DNA from: Pictodentalium vernedei
Lineage: Eukaryota; Mollusca; Scaphopoda; Dentaliida; Dentaliidae
Reading direction: 5' to 3'
Length of the DNA: 64,000 nt
NCBI GenBank assembly: GCA_031216915.1
Contig: CM062292.1
Coordinates: forward strand, 68,250,790 to 68,314,789
Numbering within the stretch: the first letter of the stretch is position 1; each line of letters begins with the position of its first letter. Below are positions 1 through 13,544 of this stretch, piece by piece. The notes beneath the pieces were generated by a model. It saw only the letters and a program-made list of their open reading frames with translations. It was not told the DNA's origin and made no database searches. The position numbers were made by a program, and so were the translations under genes.

Positions 1-345
1 GTATTGTCGGATAGGATTTGGACATGAGCATCGTGAATAATGTCCATCCAGTGACGTAACGCAAGCCAAATTGACATCATTTCCTTGATGTTTATGTGCT
101 TGCACAGGAATTGCGGATCCCAAAGACCCTGGCATCTCGAATCCGTTGGGATTAATGATGCACCCCAACCTGTTTGACTGGCATCCGTCATAACGGTAAA
201 ACTCGGATCCGGCAACTGCAGTGGAACTCCTTGAGTTAACCACTGAATGTTTGCCCAAGTCTGAATCTCTTGTTTCACTTGATCTGACAAGAGAACGTCT
301 ACATCGAGCGAATGAATTTTCACACTCCAATTCTGAGTCAGGAAA
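1..345 (-). mobile_element. DIRS family A, outer copy: RNase H-side part (continues off left edge)
   Basis: A fossil. On the minus strand this stretch encodes a piece of the RNase H region of a DIRS-type retroelement, recognisable by similarity to the equivalent region of the element at 55497-62024. It belongs to the same copy as 7256-12050; the two parts are separated by the inner copy inserted between them. The copy is broken and incomplete in this window because its 3' half lies to the left. Confidence 0.75.
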
Positions 346-3300
346 GTTAAAAAATTTATAGTAATTTATATATTTTTTATACTTACCAATGACCCAGACA
401 TAGCTGGTGCTAACTCTTAAAATATAGGGCCAAACACAAATTTTGCCCCCCAATCCCCAAAATTTGCATCTAAAACCAAAGAAAACATGTCCTGAAAGGC
501 CCTCCACACTTCGCCCCTACTGCGCATGTGCAGTGTCAAGGACGTTCCGAAATTGGCGCCATTAATCATTCTAATAACCAGTGCCTGGTAAGAGCTATGT
601 ACTCAGCGGGGAGGCAAGAGTTCCCAACTCCTGGGAGGGCCATCCCCGTCTGGGTCATTGGTAAGTATAAAAAATATATAAATTACTATAAATTTTTTAA
701 CATTTTTATACTGTACCAATGACCCAGACATAGCTGAATAGTAAAAAGGCTGGAGGGCCAAGGACATAGAGCAAAATGGAATACGCTCAATAAAATAAAA
801 TAGAGTCATCCCCTGTAGGGAAAAAGAAGTAATAGGCCTTACATGTATCTTTCTTATTTATGATAAATTAGAAAGATACAACACCTTCCAAAATTGAGCT
901 TAATACATCCATGTACTCTATTAATATCCAATATAATCCTTATACTAATAATTTTTAAAGTAAGCCAATAAATAAAGTCAGTCTATAGAATAGAGACTCT
1001 TATACTCCTAAAAGTGTCTGAGGATTGCATAATCATGTCCGTTGACATATGCAATATTCAAAAGCTATACTTTAAAAACTAAGACTTGAATGAATTTTAA
1101 AAACCTAAACTTCTCACTAAACAACCATCCCAATAACAGCTCAGAATAACTAACTCCGGAGGAGGTATCCCCTTGTTTTCATAGTAAAACAGGTGACCCA
1201 AGGGAACACCCTCCCCCCCCCCCTTTTTCTTGCCCTGGGTCAAATAGCCCAGAGCGAAGAGGGCAGCAGAACGGAGACACTGCCGAAACAGACAGCCTAC
1301 CTAGCTATAGTAGCAACTGTTAAGTGAATGACATTCTGAGCAGTAGATAATAGACCTAACAATAGAGGCCTCCAGAAATGGACTCGATATTTCTGAGATA
1401 AAATTCATGAATGTGGATGGCTGAGCGCAATGAGCGGCCTTCAAAAATCTATAATAGCGACACTATTAATGTAAGCCCAAGAAGTAGAAGAGCTCTTACT
1501 TCATGAGCCGAAATCTTAAGCACAACTGCTAAGTCAATGATATACCATAAGCAGTACCGATAGTAAATAGAATCCATTAACAATAAAATGGAGCGTAACG
1601 TCCTTCTACTAGGCATCAAAGACAGAAGAAGCTTACGCCCATAGTAATAAACAGAAATCTGTTTATAAATACATAAACTGTACCCGGAAAGAGTAAAGGC
1701 CTATGCCCATACGAAGACGGAAGGACCTTAAAATAATAGGTTCCGGATAATAGGAGCCTAACTCTTATGCAAAAATCCAACCTAAATAGTAACAGAAGTA
1801 GTGATTCCGAAACTACGAAAGTGAAAATCATCCATCGATAGTGCATGAAACTCACTGACTCTACAGTAAAAGAGAAACCAACAGAATTACTGTCTAAAAG
1901 GTCAGAATTTGAAAACTACTGTTTCCAGAGGCTCAAATGATTACTTAGCTAAATAAGAACCGAAGTTAAAATCCATATAGGAATTTAATCTAAAGATTCT
2001 AAGTCTATTTATCAAAAAGTTACTAACTGACTTAGATAAAGAGACAAAAGACTCAATTGTAAACTATCGTAGAGTGCATAGGTATGAGGTAATATAAACC
2101 TATAACCTAAATAATAACAGGCTGCAGTAGATCTTGTGAAACAAGTATACTAAAAAATTGCAATGAGTAGTATGGAGGGATCAACAATATGAACATAATG
2201 ATCCCTACACCACGACGGAAGAGCCTCCACTTTAGCCGCATAGAATAGCGAAGAAGAGGATCTCCTATAGTAAGAAATCGCGTCCAAAGCTCGTCCAGTA
2301 CAGTGCATACAATGCAATACGGACCACACAACGGAATACATGAAGGTTGCGACCTTGTGGGTTGTGATAAAGATGACACGATTTACGCAGTGAAAAAAGA
2401 TCCTCACATAGAGGAAGATTTCACGTTAAGACCCACAGTAGACAAGAGAGTAAATTACCCATGATCTCTGTGAAGATAGAGATGCTATCAACAGAAATGT
2501 ATTGTAGTTGTTTATCTTAGCAATACCTGCTGAAACAACAGCGCCGGAGGATACGTGTATCCTATCATTCCGTCCTATAGATCAATAGAGCATTAACAAC
2601 ATTAGCTCAGAGATCTGGACAAGCTAACACATGCGTCTGCAATTGATTAGCAAACTGTGTCGTAAATAAATCATCATTGGGCGCTCCCATAGATAGCAAA
2701 TCTGATTGAATACTTGTTTGTTGAGAGTCCATTCTGACAGCAACAAGCGACCCGTAAGAGAACGGGAGTCCGGTAAAACAATCAGACTACCCGGAATATG
2801 ACGGACCAAAACAGAACTTGGTGTACTATAACCAACAGACGGATTCTTTCCATTAAATTGAATAACGGAAACGAAAGAGTGCCTCCCTGGTTCCGGAGAT
2901 ACGCCACTACTGTCGAATTAAAGGACAGGATTTGGGCATGCATTTCTGAATAATGTTCATGCAATGACATAAAGCAAGCCTAAAAAACATTATTCCGCGG
3001 AAGGAAAACTGATTGCTAAGAGACTGCGGAACCCAAAGACCCTGGCACTTCGAATCCGTAGGGATCAGTATTATATCCCAATCTGTTTGACTGGCAACCG
3101 TCATAACAGCCACACTCGGGTCCGGCAACTGCGGTGGCACTCTCTGAGTCAACCACCGAATGTTTGCCCCAGTCTGAATCTCTTGTAACACTAGATAGAC
3201 AAGAGAACGTGTAAATCAAGCAAATCATGGATTGCCGAAAAGTTGCCGTCGAAGAGAAGCTCCTCCGAGAACGAAGCGACTCTGAGAGAGTTCTTAACCT

Positions 3301-6300
3301 TACTATCCACGCGTGTGGATGTAGCTAGGGCTGCGTCACGTCTAACCAACTCCAATCAGCCACTGAAGGGCGGAGTTATACGTGAACAAACTACTGCCCT
3401 CAAAAGAAATTACATTGAGAATAATATCCCATAAATCTTTTCTTGAAGACGTAATGATAACGCCTCAGTAAGGCGGATTACGTATGATAAAGCGTCTAAG
3501 TTAAGTCTACTATACATCATGTCATTTCCAACATTGAAATTGGAAAAGACATAAACGGCGAAAAAGAATATATGCAGTCTTTAACCACACCGTCTAGACG
3601 CATAAGAACTCTCGGTAAGCCCTGCTCTGCCAAAATAAACTATTCGTATAAAAGATAAAATGGCAGAAATGAGCAACGCGGACAAGAAACTAAACTATCA
3701 TGCTTGGTAGCAGGCTTGTATATATATATATAGCGTCGAAAAATAAAACACATGTTGTAATGACAATATTGGACTGCGTCGGTAAGTCAGGGACAATGTC
3801 CCTGAACCGATCGAAAAATCCGAGTCCAATGACGCTATAAGTCTCTTATCCAAGATCGCAGCAATGAAGTCCGAAATAACAATCACTGGAAGATAATGCC
3901 AGAAGATATGAAAGGCAACTTCCGATACTACTAAAGGGAAAACTCGAAATCTTTCGAATCCCTTTCGCCATCCTGTCGGACCCTATAAAGCGTTCGGTCG
4001 TCCGTAGCTGATGCAACTGCGGACCGCACCGACCCAGCACCGTCGGATAATTCCTGATTCGACCGAGAAACTGTCAATTGCTGGGATGCTGCGAAACAAC
4101 TGTGCTAACTCGGATAGCACGTCCGTCACTGAGGCCTGAGGAGAAGCGGTCTTACGATGCATTGCCGCTGGAAGCTCCGTGATCGTTACCCCGTGCATAC
4201 TACCAATATGCGAGCGAACGGAGTGTATAGGCCTCGTGTCCCTTGGCTACCGGATGGCGCAACCTATTCGCCGTGGAATCACTGAATGACGAAACTGATC
4301 GGATACTCGAGGTCACGTAGCCAATGTGCGGTCGTGTGCCCTGCTGTGAGGATGAGGAAGCACTAAGGACAGTCTCTCGGACTGTCAATATAACGGAGCG
4401 TCCCGACCGACGGACATATGCTCCGAATGTAAAATATCTGAACCACAACATGCGGTCCCCTATGTTGTTGGACGAGAGAGGGACCTCTCTCGCTCACAGC
4501 CCGGACGGACTTGGACAAGCCAGGAACCGGACTAACAGGCTTCCTCCGATCTGTCCTCAATCTGCCGTCACTGGGTGAGTACTAAAGTAATTAAAGTGCT
4601 CGCATCACCCAAATCTCCTTCCTAGACCACAATGGACGAACCCGGCAGCCAAACCATTCGATGAATGTACGCTACACCGGGTGAGCTAGCGAATGTCACT
4701 CCGTAGGTGATAGACATATTCCATGAGCACTTATTGCCGCTAGCTCTTCATTAACTATGACGACAGAGGCACACTTATGAAAGACATCTCCATAACTCTG
4801 CGAACAAGAAACCAGAAATGCTTGGTTATAGCAAGCATAAAATAATAATATATATAGCGTCGTGCAATAATTCGAAAGTTTGTGTGACATTATTGGACTA
4901 TGTCGGAACTGAGGGACGATGTCCCTGAACCGAACCAAAAATTTCTAAGTCCACCGACGCTATCAGTTTCTTATCCGGCATCGCAGCATTCTGGTCCGAC
5001 GAAAGAAGCTGTAGAAGACCAAGTCAGATGACATACACAACAGCATATGTTGTTCCGAAAGGGAAAGCTCGAAATCCTCCAAATCCCTTTCGGTATCCCG
5101 TCGGACCGGATGAAACTTTCGGACGTCCGTACCCGCTTCCGCGGAGCGTCCCGCCCCAGCATCGTCGGATAAAATATATGCGACAGATTCAGTTGATGCT
5201 GGGATGCTGCGATAAACTGTGCTATTAAGGAAAGCACGTCCGTTCCCGAGGCCTGTGCAGTAGCGGTCTTACGACGCATTGCCGCCGGAAGCTCCAAGAG
5301 CGTTGACTCCCGCACACTTCCTATGCGAACGTCCGGAGTCTGCAGGCCTCGTGTCCCTGGCTACCGGATGGTGTGACCTGGTCGCCGAAGAATCCTTGAT
5401 CGGCGAAGCTGGTAATATATCGGCGGTCACGCAGCCAAGGTGCGGTCGTGTGCGCTGACGAGAAGAGGAAGCCTTAGCAGTCTCCGCGGACTGCCTATAC
5501 AACGGAGCGTCCCGAGCGACGGACGTATGCTCCGCTTGCGACACATTTTGTACCACAACATCTGGGGCCAGATGTTGTTGAACGAGAGAGGGGCCTCTCT
5601 CGCTTGCCGTCCGGATGGACCGGAACGAGCTATGAACCGGACTAAAAGGCTTCCTCCGTTCTCCCTATCCGCCGTCACTGGGTGTGCATTAGGTTAATTT
5701 ATAGTGCTCGCATCACCCCAAAATTCCTTCTAGACCGCAACGGACGAACCCGGCTGCCGAACCATTCGGTGAATGGACGCTACACTGGGCGAGCTAGCGG
5801 ACGTCAAAGGCCGTCGAACCTACTAGGGTCCTCTTAGGCAATTGGCGTATTTACATGAGCACTTTTCCGCTAGCCCTTCATTAATTGTGACGACGGAGGC
5901 ACACTGTTGGAAGACATCACAGATACATCACCCTAATCTTGATCGTCTGAAATAGAAATTGATAAAGTAGAGTGACCCTGCGGGGAAAGGACCGGAGTGT
6001 CCAAATCCCCAATAACATACCGTGACATACGCTTCCCATATTGTCATCGAAATCATACGATACAGAACAGGAGTTAATGCGAGTACACTGACCACATATA
6101 GAATGATTATAAAGTCAGAGGAAGACTTCCTCTTAATACAATTGATCAATATCCTTTCAATGTGAAAAGAAAACAAGTCCTGGTACTCGCACTAACCCCT
6201 GGCAATCAAAATACATAATAATAATATGATCCATTAATATAGAAAAAATAATTGAAATCAAAATATTTTGAAAAAATATTTTTTCAGAACAGCCCAAGTT

Positions 6301-7255
6301 TCTGAAAAGTAACGTTGAGCCCCAATGGATCCCAAGCCTAAGTGTGGACAAAAATTTTAAAAATATTTTAAACAATTTATTCAACACTTACGAACAATAA
6401 TAATGTATCTAGTTATGATTAAAATAACATCAAGATATTATTTTCCAGAAATCCCCCCCTCACACAGAGGGCTGTTGTAAATGTAAACAATGAGTGTAAA
6501 AACACTAAAATAAGACTCCAGGCACCCAGGCCCAAAATCAGTTACCAAAAATACACTATCTGATGCAAAACAGAGACTTCCAGGGAAGAAACTGCAGAAC
6601 ATCAGATGGTAGATGCAGAACACAACGCCTAACCACCCGTAGGTGAAGACGTAAACATGGGGAAAAGAACAGAATTCATTCTGTTATTCAGCTAAAACTC
6701 CCAAGAAAATTTAGTAATAATAATTACAAAAACTATGCCAAAAGCATGGGAGAATAGCAAGGGGGGACTTAAAGGACAGGGAGAGAGGAAAACACTTAAA
6801 AAACAGTGTAACTAAATAATCAGAATGACAACAAAATGGCTGCTGCCTCGAAAATAGGTAACTTAACATAATTTCATTAAAAAATTTTAAGTTACAGCCC
6901 TGATAATATTCTGTCACACATTTTTTTTCCTCTCCTCCTTCTCTATCCTCCATAGAATCACCATTTCACTAATATTTATGTGTCTGGCATCATTTAAACT
7001 GAGATTTATAAGCACAAAGATCAGTCAGATGTTAACTGATGAAGGGCCAAACTTAGAATGATCAATGGCGCCAATTTCGGAACGTCCTTGACACTGCGCA
7101 TGCGCAGTAGGGGCAAAGTTTGGAGGGCCTTTCAGGACATGTTTTCTTTGGTTTTAGATGCAAATTTTGGGGATTGGGGGGCAAAATTTGTGTTTGGCCC
7201 TATATTTTAAGAGTTAGCACCAGCTATGTCTGGGTCATTGGTACAGTATAAAAAT
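346..7255 (-). mobile_element. DIRS family A, inner copy inserted in the outer copy (broken)
   Basis: A fossil DIRS-type tyrosine-recombinase retroelement, minus strand. Parts in order from the left: terminal repeat (346 to about 640), internal complementary region (649-736), degenerate tyrosine recombinase region (about 1440-2600), RNase H remnant (about 2620-3230), degenerate gag-like region (about 3240-6200), leader, and the opposite terminal repeat (about 7040-7255). The terminal repeats are inverted relative to each other (shared AGCACCAGCTATGTCTGGGT at the inner side of both ends, in opposite orientation). It is clearly broken, with many breaks, and does not carry a full coding set. A gag-side segment is present twice in tandem (units near 3725-4850 and 4851-5900). 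It shares ends with the copy that it interrupts, so it is a same-family nested insertion. Confidence 0.8.
649..736 (-). repeat. Internal complementary region (ICR) of inner DIRS-A copy
   Basis: This segment reads as the reverse complement of the left terminus (from 346) joined to the reverse complement of the right terminus (ending 7255), with TGGGTCATTGGTAAG on one side and TACCAATGACCCAG on the other. An ICR that repeats both ends back-to-back is the hallmark of DIRS elements, which use it to complete circular DNA before recombinase-mediated integration. Confidence 0.75.
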
Positions 7256-10200
7256 ATTTGAAGAGGACGTGTGCGTAACCGCCCCATCGGAATGAGATCC
7301 GCGGCGGCTCCGCACAGACCTATCAGTCTCATAAATTCTCTCGCCGTGACTTTGTCTGCGTGCAGACAATAGCGAGCGTAACAACTGACTAATTTCGCTC
7401 TGGTTAACGGCAGACGAACGAGATTGTTGTGCGTCTCGAAGCTCATTCCCAGATGAGTGAATGACTTGGACGGCACCAGATCCGACTTCTCCTCGTTTAC
7501 TATAAAACCGAGACGTCGGAGCAATAGAAGAAGATTCTGAACATCGTTCTGAAGCGTTAACTCGTTGCCGTACCTCTGAAGAATGTCGTCCAGATAGGCC
7601 GACGTTACCGCAGACGAATGAGCTCGGAAGTAGATCATTACCGAGTTCATTACCCGAGTGAAAGCCCAGGGTGCTAGATTCAATCCGAAGCACATCGCCC
7701 GGAATTGATACACCACTCCTAGGACTGCGAAGCGTAGATACTTTCGGAATGTCGGATGTACCATGACGTGAAAGTACGCATCTTTGAGATCTATGCTTGT
7801 TGCATAATCGTTCACCCGAATACTCGCTCTGACCGATCGAATCGTCTCCATATAAAACTTCGGAGCGACGATCAGCTTGTTTATCCAGCTCAAATCTATG
7901 ACTGGACGGAACGAGCCGTCTGGTTTCGGAACCAGAAACAGATGACTGTAGAATCCCGTAGATTCCTGGTTTTCTACGACCTCTACCGCGTTCTTCATTA
8001 AAAGAGACTGCACCTCTGATAACAGAGCGTCTCTTTTCTGCGGATTTGACGGAAGATGAGTCCACTTTGGACTTCGAGTTAATGAAGGCTTTTGTTTGAA
8101 GGATATCTTTAGACCTTCCGAAGTCACTCCTCTCACCCAAGGGTCGTCCGTAATCGACGCCCATTCTTGTGAAAAGCTCGACAACCTTCCGCCAACCGGA
8201 ACGCGATAGAGGTTTAAGCCATCACCTCCTGGACCTGCGAGGCCTGCGGTAGGAGAAACCACGTCTTCCACGACCCGCACCTCGCCCCGTCGACCTCGGG
8301 CGTCCGACCGATTGTCCCGGCCTGAAGGACGTCCCGAACGAGAGTCGCTATCCTGACGGTCTCTCGAATAAGACCAAGAGGACGCACCGGAACCTCTATA
8401 GGAACCTCTCTTGGGAGCATTAGACCCAGAAGTGCCTGTCTTATTCGTGTCTGCTGTATCCGACTTTTTAGGAGCAGATTTGAATAACACAGAATCCTTA
8501 GCTTTCTTTGTAATTTTATCATAAATAGCGGAAAGCTTGCCGTCAAAGAGAAGTTCTCCTGAGACCGAAGCGACTTTAAGAGAGTTCTTCACCTTAGAAT
8601 CCACTAGTGTGGATGTAGCTAGGGCTGCGTCACGTCTGACCAACTCCAGATTTGCCACTGAAAGGGCGGAGTTACACGTGGAATAAGCTACTGCCCTTGA
8701 AAGAAGTCTTAAAGAGGATTGTATATCCTGAAACTCTTTCCCCTGAAGGCGTAGTGATAACGCCTTAGTAAGGTGATCTGCGTAAGATAAGGCATCTAAA
8801 TTGGCTCTGTTAGACGCAATAGCTGTTTCCAACACCGCGGTTGGAATAGAAGCTGACGACGGTAATGATAGCTCTAAGTCTTCCGCCTCGTCGTCCATAC
8901 GCAGAGGAACTCTCGGTATACCCTGTCCTGCCGTATCGAATTTATTCCTTGCATTAATGAAAGGCAGGTTGAGAGTATTAGCGGACAAGAAACCTGCTTT
9001 CCCCGTCCTGGAAGCAAGTTTAAATATAGCGTCGTTCAATAATTCAAATGTTCTTGCAACATTATTGGACTGCGACGGAAACTCGGGAGCGATGTCCCTG
9101 AACCGCTCAAAAAATTCAGAGTCCAATGACGCTATAATTCTCTTGTCCGGAAGCGCAGCAGTCTGGCCCGACGGAACAACTTGAGGGAGAAAGTGCCGGA
9201 TGAAGTCCACGGCAGCTTTATGTTGTTCCGAAAGGGATAGCTCCAAGTCATCCGTATCCCTTTCACCATCCGGTCGGACCTCATGACGTTCCCGGTCGTC
9301 CGCCCCCGATGCTTCGGCGGAGCGTACCGACCCAGCGCCGTCGGATAATTCTCGATCCGACACCGTTTCTGTCGGCTGCTGGGATTCTGCGATAAGCTGT
9401 GCTATCTGCACAAGAATGTCCGGCGTCGAGACCTGCGGAGGCGCAGTCTTTCGCTGCTTCGCCGAGGGCAGCTCCGCATCAGATGGCTCCCGCATACTTT
9501 TCCTATGCGAACGTCCGGAGTCCATCGGTCTCGAATCCCTGGCTGCCGGATGGTGTGACCTGGTCGCCGAAGAATCCTTGATCGGTGAAGCTGGTAATAT
9601 ATCGGCGGTCATGCAGCCAAGGTGCGGTCGTGTGCGCTGACAAGAAGAGGAAGCCTTAACAGTCTCTGCGGACTGCTTATACAACGGAGCGTCCCGAGTG
9701 ATGGACGTATGCTCCGCTAAAGACACATTTTGTACCACAACATCTGGTCCCAGATGTTGTTGTACGAGAGAGGGGCCTCTCTCGCTCGCGGCCCGGCTGG
9801 ACCTGGACGAGCTGGGAACCGGACTCAAAGGCTTCCTCCGTCACTGGGTGTGCATCTATTATGTTTATAGTGCTCGCATCACCCAAAATTTCCTCTTGGA
9901 CCGCATCGGATGAACCCGGCTGCCGAACCATTCGGTGAATGGACGCTACACCGGGCGAGCTAGCGGACGACATTTGTCTAATCTCCATGAGCACTTCTGC
10001 CGCTAGCTCTGAATTCATTTGTGACGACGGACGCACACTTGAAGAAGATAACATGGAAACATCACCCTGTTCTGGTTCCTCTGAAATAGAAACTGAGAGA
10101 GTAGAGTGACCTTGCAGAGAAAGAGCCGGCATCGCTCTTTCTCCAGAAACAACATATCGTGACACACGTTTCCAATGTTTCTCATCCCAATGTTCACATA

Positions 10201-12050
10201 TAGGACAGGGATTAATGCGAGAACACTGACTACAATTAATACAATGATCATGAAAGTCAGAGGACGATTTCTTCCTATTACAATTTGAACAACGTCCCTT
10301 CATTGTGAAAGAACAACAATAAGTCCTAGTTACTCGCAAAAACCCCTGACACAAAGATACATAATAACATGATCCATTAATAAATGAAAAAACAATTGCA
10401 AAACAAAATAATTTTGAAAAAATATTTTTTCAGCAAAGCCCAAGTTGCTGAAAAGTAACGTTGAACCCCGATGGATCCGATGGCAAAGTGTGGTCAAAAA
10501 TTTTAAATTTATATTAAATAATTAATGAGACACTTTCGGATAATATAAATGTATCTTATAGTGAGATAAACTACAGCAAAGGCAAACAGCCCCCCTCAAA
10601 AAAGGCTGTTGCCAATGAAAACAAACAGTGTAAAAACACCAGAAAACATGACTCCAGGCACTGAAAAAACTGGCCCGGAATCAGTCATCAATTACACTCT
10701 ATCTGATGCAAAACAGAGACTCCCAGGGGAGAATCTGTAGAACATCAGATGGAAGATGCAGAACACAAACGTTATACACCCATGGGTGAAAACGTAACTA
10801 TTATGCATCTATTATGTTTATAGTGCTCGCATCACCCAAAATTTCCTCCTGGACCGCATCGGACGAACCCGGCTGCCGAACCATTCGGTGAATGGACGCT
10901 ACACTGGGCGAGCTAGCAGACGACATTTGTCTAATCTCCATGAGCACTTTTGCCGCTAGCTCTGAATTCATTTGTGACGACGGACGCACACTTGTAGAAG
11001 ATAACATGGAAACATCACCCTGTTCTTGTTCCTCTGAAATAGAAACTGAGAGAGTAGAGTGACCTTGCGGAGAAAGAGCCGGCATAGCCCTTTCTCCAGA
11101 AACAACATATCGTAACACATGTTTCCAATGTTTCTCATCCCAAAAGTCAATGGTCAAAAATTTTAAATTTATATTAAATAATTAATGAGACATTTACGGA
11201 TAATATAAATGTATCTTATAATGAGATAAACTACAGCAAAGGCAAACAGCCCCCCTCAAAAAAGGCTGTTACCAATGTAAACAAACAGTGTAAAACACCA
11301 GAAAACATGACTCCAGGCACTGAAAAAACTGGCCCGGAATCAGTCATCAAAATTACACTCTATCTGATGCAAAACAGAGACTCCCAGGGGAGAATCTGCA
11401 GAACATCAGATGGAAGATGCAGAACACAACGTTATACACCCATGGGTGAAAACGTAACTATGGGAAAAATAACAGAAAACATTCTGTAACCAAGCAACTC
11501 TCCCAGGAAATTTTAGAAATGAACTTTCTCAAAAATATGCCAAAAGCATGGGAGAATTGCAAGGGGGGACTTTAGAAGGCTAGGGGAGAGGAAACACTGA
11601 ATAAGCAGTGCAACATTTAGCAAGAATGACAACAAGAGGCCCATGCCTCGAAAATAGGCAACTTAACATAATTTCATCAAAAAATTTTAAGTACAGCCCT
11701 GATTATTTTTTGTCACTTCTTTTTCCTCTCCTCCTTCTATCCTCCTTAGAATCACATTTTCTCCAAAAATTACGTGTCTGGCATCCTTTAAACTGAGATT
11801 TACAAGCACAAAGATCAGTGAGATGTTGACTGATGAAGGGCCAAACAGAGAATGATAATTGGCGCCAATTTCGGGACGTCTGCGTCACTGCGCATGCGCA
11901 GTAGAGGCGTAGTATGGAGGTCCTTTAGGACATGATTTCTTTTTGTTTTGGATGCAAATTTTGGGGATTGGGGGGCAAAATTTGTGTTTGGCCCTGGTTT
12001 TGTTAGAGTTAGCACCAGCTAAGTCTGGGTCATTGGTACAGTATAAAAAT
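7256..12050 (-). mobile_element. DIRS family A, outer copy: gag and reverse transcriptase part with 5' terminus
   Basis: A fossil. The minus strand carries a leader and terminal repeat (about 11800-12050, ending GTATAAAAAT), a gag-like region with a cysteine-rich head (about 10160-10310, CSNCNRKK...CINCSQC...CPIC), and a long open stretch through gag and reverse transcriptase (about 7260-9830). The RT shows the DIRS signatures FLVPKPDGSFRPVIDLSWIN, FGLNLAPWAF and a YLDD catalytic box. The inner copy (346-7255) sits at its RT/RNase H side. A leader/gag segment is present twice in tandem (start near 9849 and again near 10802, offset about 953 bp). The copy is broken by the nested insertion and lacks its 3' half in this window. 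Confidence 0.8.
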
Positions 12051-12159
12051 ACTTGTTTTCTAAGTACCTAGTCAATTGTTTCTAGGCAAGTCTTGGTTGC
12101 CTCTGTAGGAAGCCAAGAGTTGACTAGAACAACAGCAAAATCACGGGAGGTATACATTC

Positions 12160-12358
12160 TTAACGTGATGCGAACATATACAGAAATCTCCTTCCCATAA
12201 GGGTTAAAGGCAAGTGCACTGCCGATGTGCAGTACATCTTAGTACACAGCAGATGGAGTATTGTGCCCAAGAATACAATACAGTTATTGCTGGCCAGGAT
12301 TGAACCATCAACCTTTCGGTTTAAAGTACAATGCCCTAACCACTGAGCTACCACACTA
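12160..12358 (-). mobile_element. tRNA-derived SINE, truncated
   Basis: Read on the minus strand it starts with a tRNA-like head: GTGGTAGCTCAGTGGTTAG (box A) and GGTTCAATCC (box B). It then runs into the body motif TGTACTAAGATGTACTGCAC that is shared with the SINEs at 14685, 36739, 38055 and 54732. The 3' part and tail are missing. The head is a SINE promoter, not a functional tRNA gene: no acceptor stem pairing is apparent. Confidence 0.75.
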
Positions 12359-12610
12359 CAATATCTAGTATATTAATTGGGAGTTCAGCCAATGTCTGTG
12401 TCCATTCAGTGCATGTCCAGTTTGAAATTTTCTGTCACATGGGCAGAGCTACTCCTCCTGGGATGGTTCCGCCCACGAGTGATAGAATAAATGCTCAGTT
12501 TCTAAGAACAGGAAAGTGACCTAATACCTATTTAGTGAATACTGTCCAATGAATATTTTTTACTGGCGAAGTGGCTATTGAATTAACACAGTTCCACTAA
12601 AATTCCTTTC
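12359..12610. mobile_element. Decayed pogo/Tigger-like MITE remnant
   Basis: Its right part (AGAATAAATGCTCAGTTT..., GGCGAAGTGGCTATTGAATT, ending ...AGTTCCACT) matches the right part of the better preserved element at 21967-22395. The left end is poorly conserved. Confidence 0.5.
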
Positions 12611-12639
12611 ATTGTGTATCTGTTCCTATTCATGACCAA

Positions 12640-13060
12640 ACAGGCAGAAGTTTAGGCCCTACAAAATAGATCTTCTGTTTCTCAGGCCATTTTTTGTAAA
12701 ATTGCATGTGAGTGGGCGTTTTTTTTATTTTATTTTTTATTTTTGTAGTTATTTCTTTGTCATCATAAGATCATGTTCTTGGTTTGTTTTACGTTTTAAG
12801 CCTCATAATCTACAGAATAGCATGGGTGGTGGTGTATTTTATCCCTTGAGTGCACGAAGGCTTTGCAATGCTAAAGCACTGCAATCTTTCTTGCACTCAA
12901 GGGACAAATTTATCAATTTTATTAACTTGGGTAAAATATCAGACATAAACCATTTAATTTTTATTTATTTAAGTTTGCATTGATTATAAAAAGAGGGAAT
13001 GCAGCAGCCAAAAGGACCATGCAGGAGGGACTGAGAAACAGATTTTAAATTTTTTTTAGG
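12640..13060 (+). repeat. Dispersed repeat, second copy at 52095-52470
   Basis: Shares long colinear stretches with 52095-52470, for example TAGATCTTCTGTTTCTCAGG, GGGTGGTGGTGTATTTT and CATGC(A/G)GGAG...GAGAAACAG. No coding capacity is visible; the family is not recognised. It lies in CCNH intron 2. Confidence 0.65.
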
Positions 13061-13366
13061 TTCAAAAGTAACTTTATAAGGAGCATAAAAGAAGGATGAT
13101 GTGGCTCTTCCAATGAAACTGTTTCCACAGATATGTTTCTACAGAAGGACCAGCGAAAAAAAAACATACAATACAAGAGTGTACATTGTAATGAAAGTCT
13201 CCTGGCAATCAATGTTCAAACTTTTCTTTTTGGCCCCCACCTCTTGGCCGCAGCATAAACTGCTTTTTTCTCTTGGAAATAAAATTCTACATTCACATCA
13301 CAGACAAACTCTAACTGAAATTACTGCACATTATTGCTGCTTTAAATGTCTTTAGTCTCAACTTAC
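13061..13366. other. CCNH: CCNH intron 2, proximal part
   Basis: AT-rich sequence beginning at the exon 2 donor. No repeat or exon was recognised here. Confidence 0.5.
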
Positions 13367-13489
13367 CAAGACATATTTTGGCATGGGTGGTTGAAATCGG
13401 TTACAAAATTCTTTCATCAGAAACTCAAAATGTTTACAAATAATTCTCTCATCTTGAGGACTAAGAAAAAAATCATACACTTTCTCTCC
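13367..13489 (-). CDS. CCNH: Cyclin H, coding exon 2 (start of first cyclin box)
   Basis: Forty-one codons, phase 0 at both ends. On the minus strand it is preceded by a pyrimidine-rich tract and acceptor (TCATTGCAG, AG at 13490-13491) and followed by a strong donor (GTAAGT, GT at 13365-13366). The peptide contains LSPQDERIICKHFEFLMKEF and FQPPMPKYVL. It aligns with human cyclin H '[20 protein letters not shown]' and 'FKPAMPRSVV', the segment leading into cyclin box 1, and it ends exactly where the next family segment 'GTACMYFKRFYL' should begin. I did not find that next exon in 1-13366, so intron 2 is at least 13.3 kb and runs off the left edge. It contains the nested DIRS elements. A dispersed repeat ends about 55 bp upstream of the acceptor. 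Confidence 0.9.
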
Positions 13490-13544
13490 CTGCAATGAAT
13501 TGATTAAAAAAACATGCATTAGTAAGAGCGTACACAGATACACT

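Noticed and set aside
12290-12355. tRNA-like sequence with A and B boxes.
   Set aside because: Continues directly into SINE body and lacks a paired acceptor stem; it is a SINE head, not a tRNA gene.
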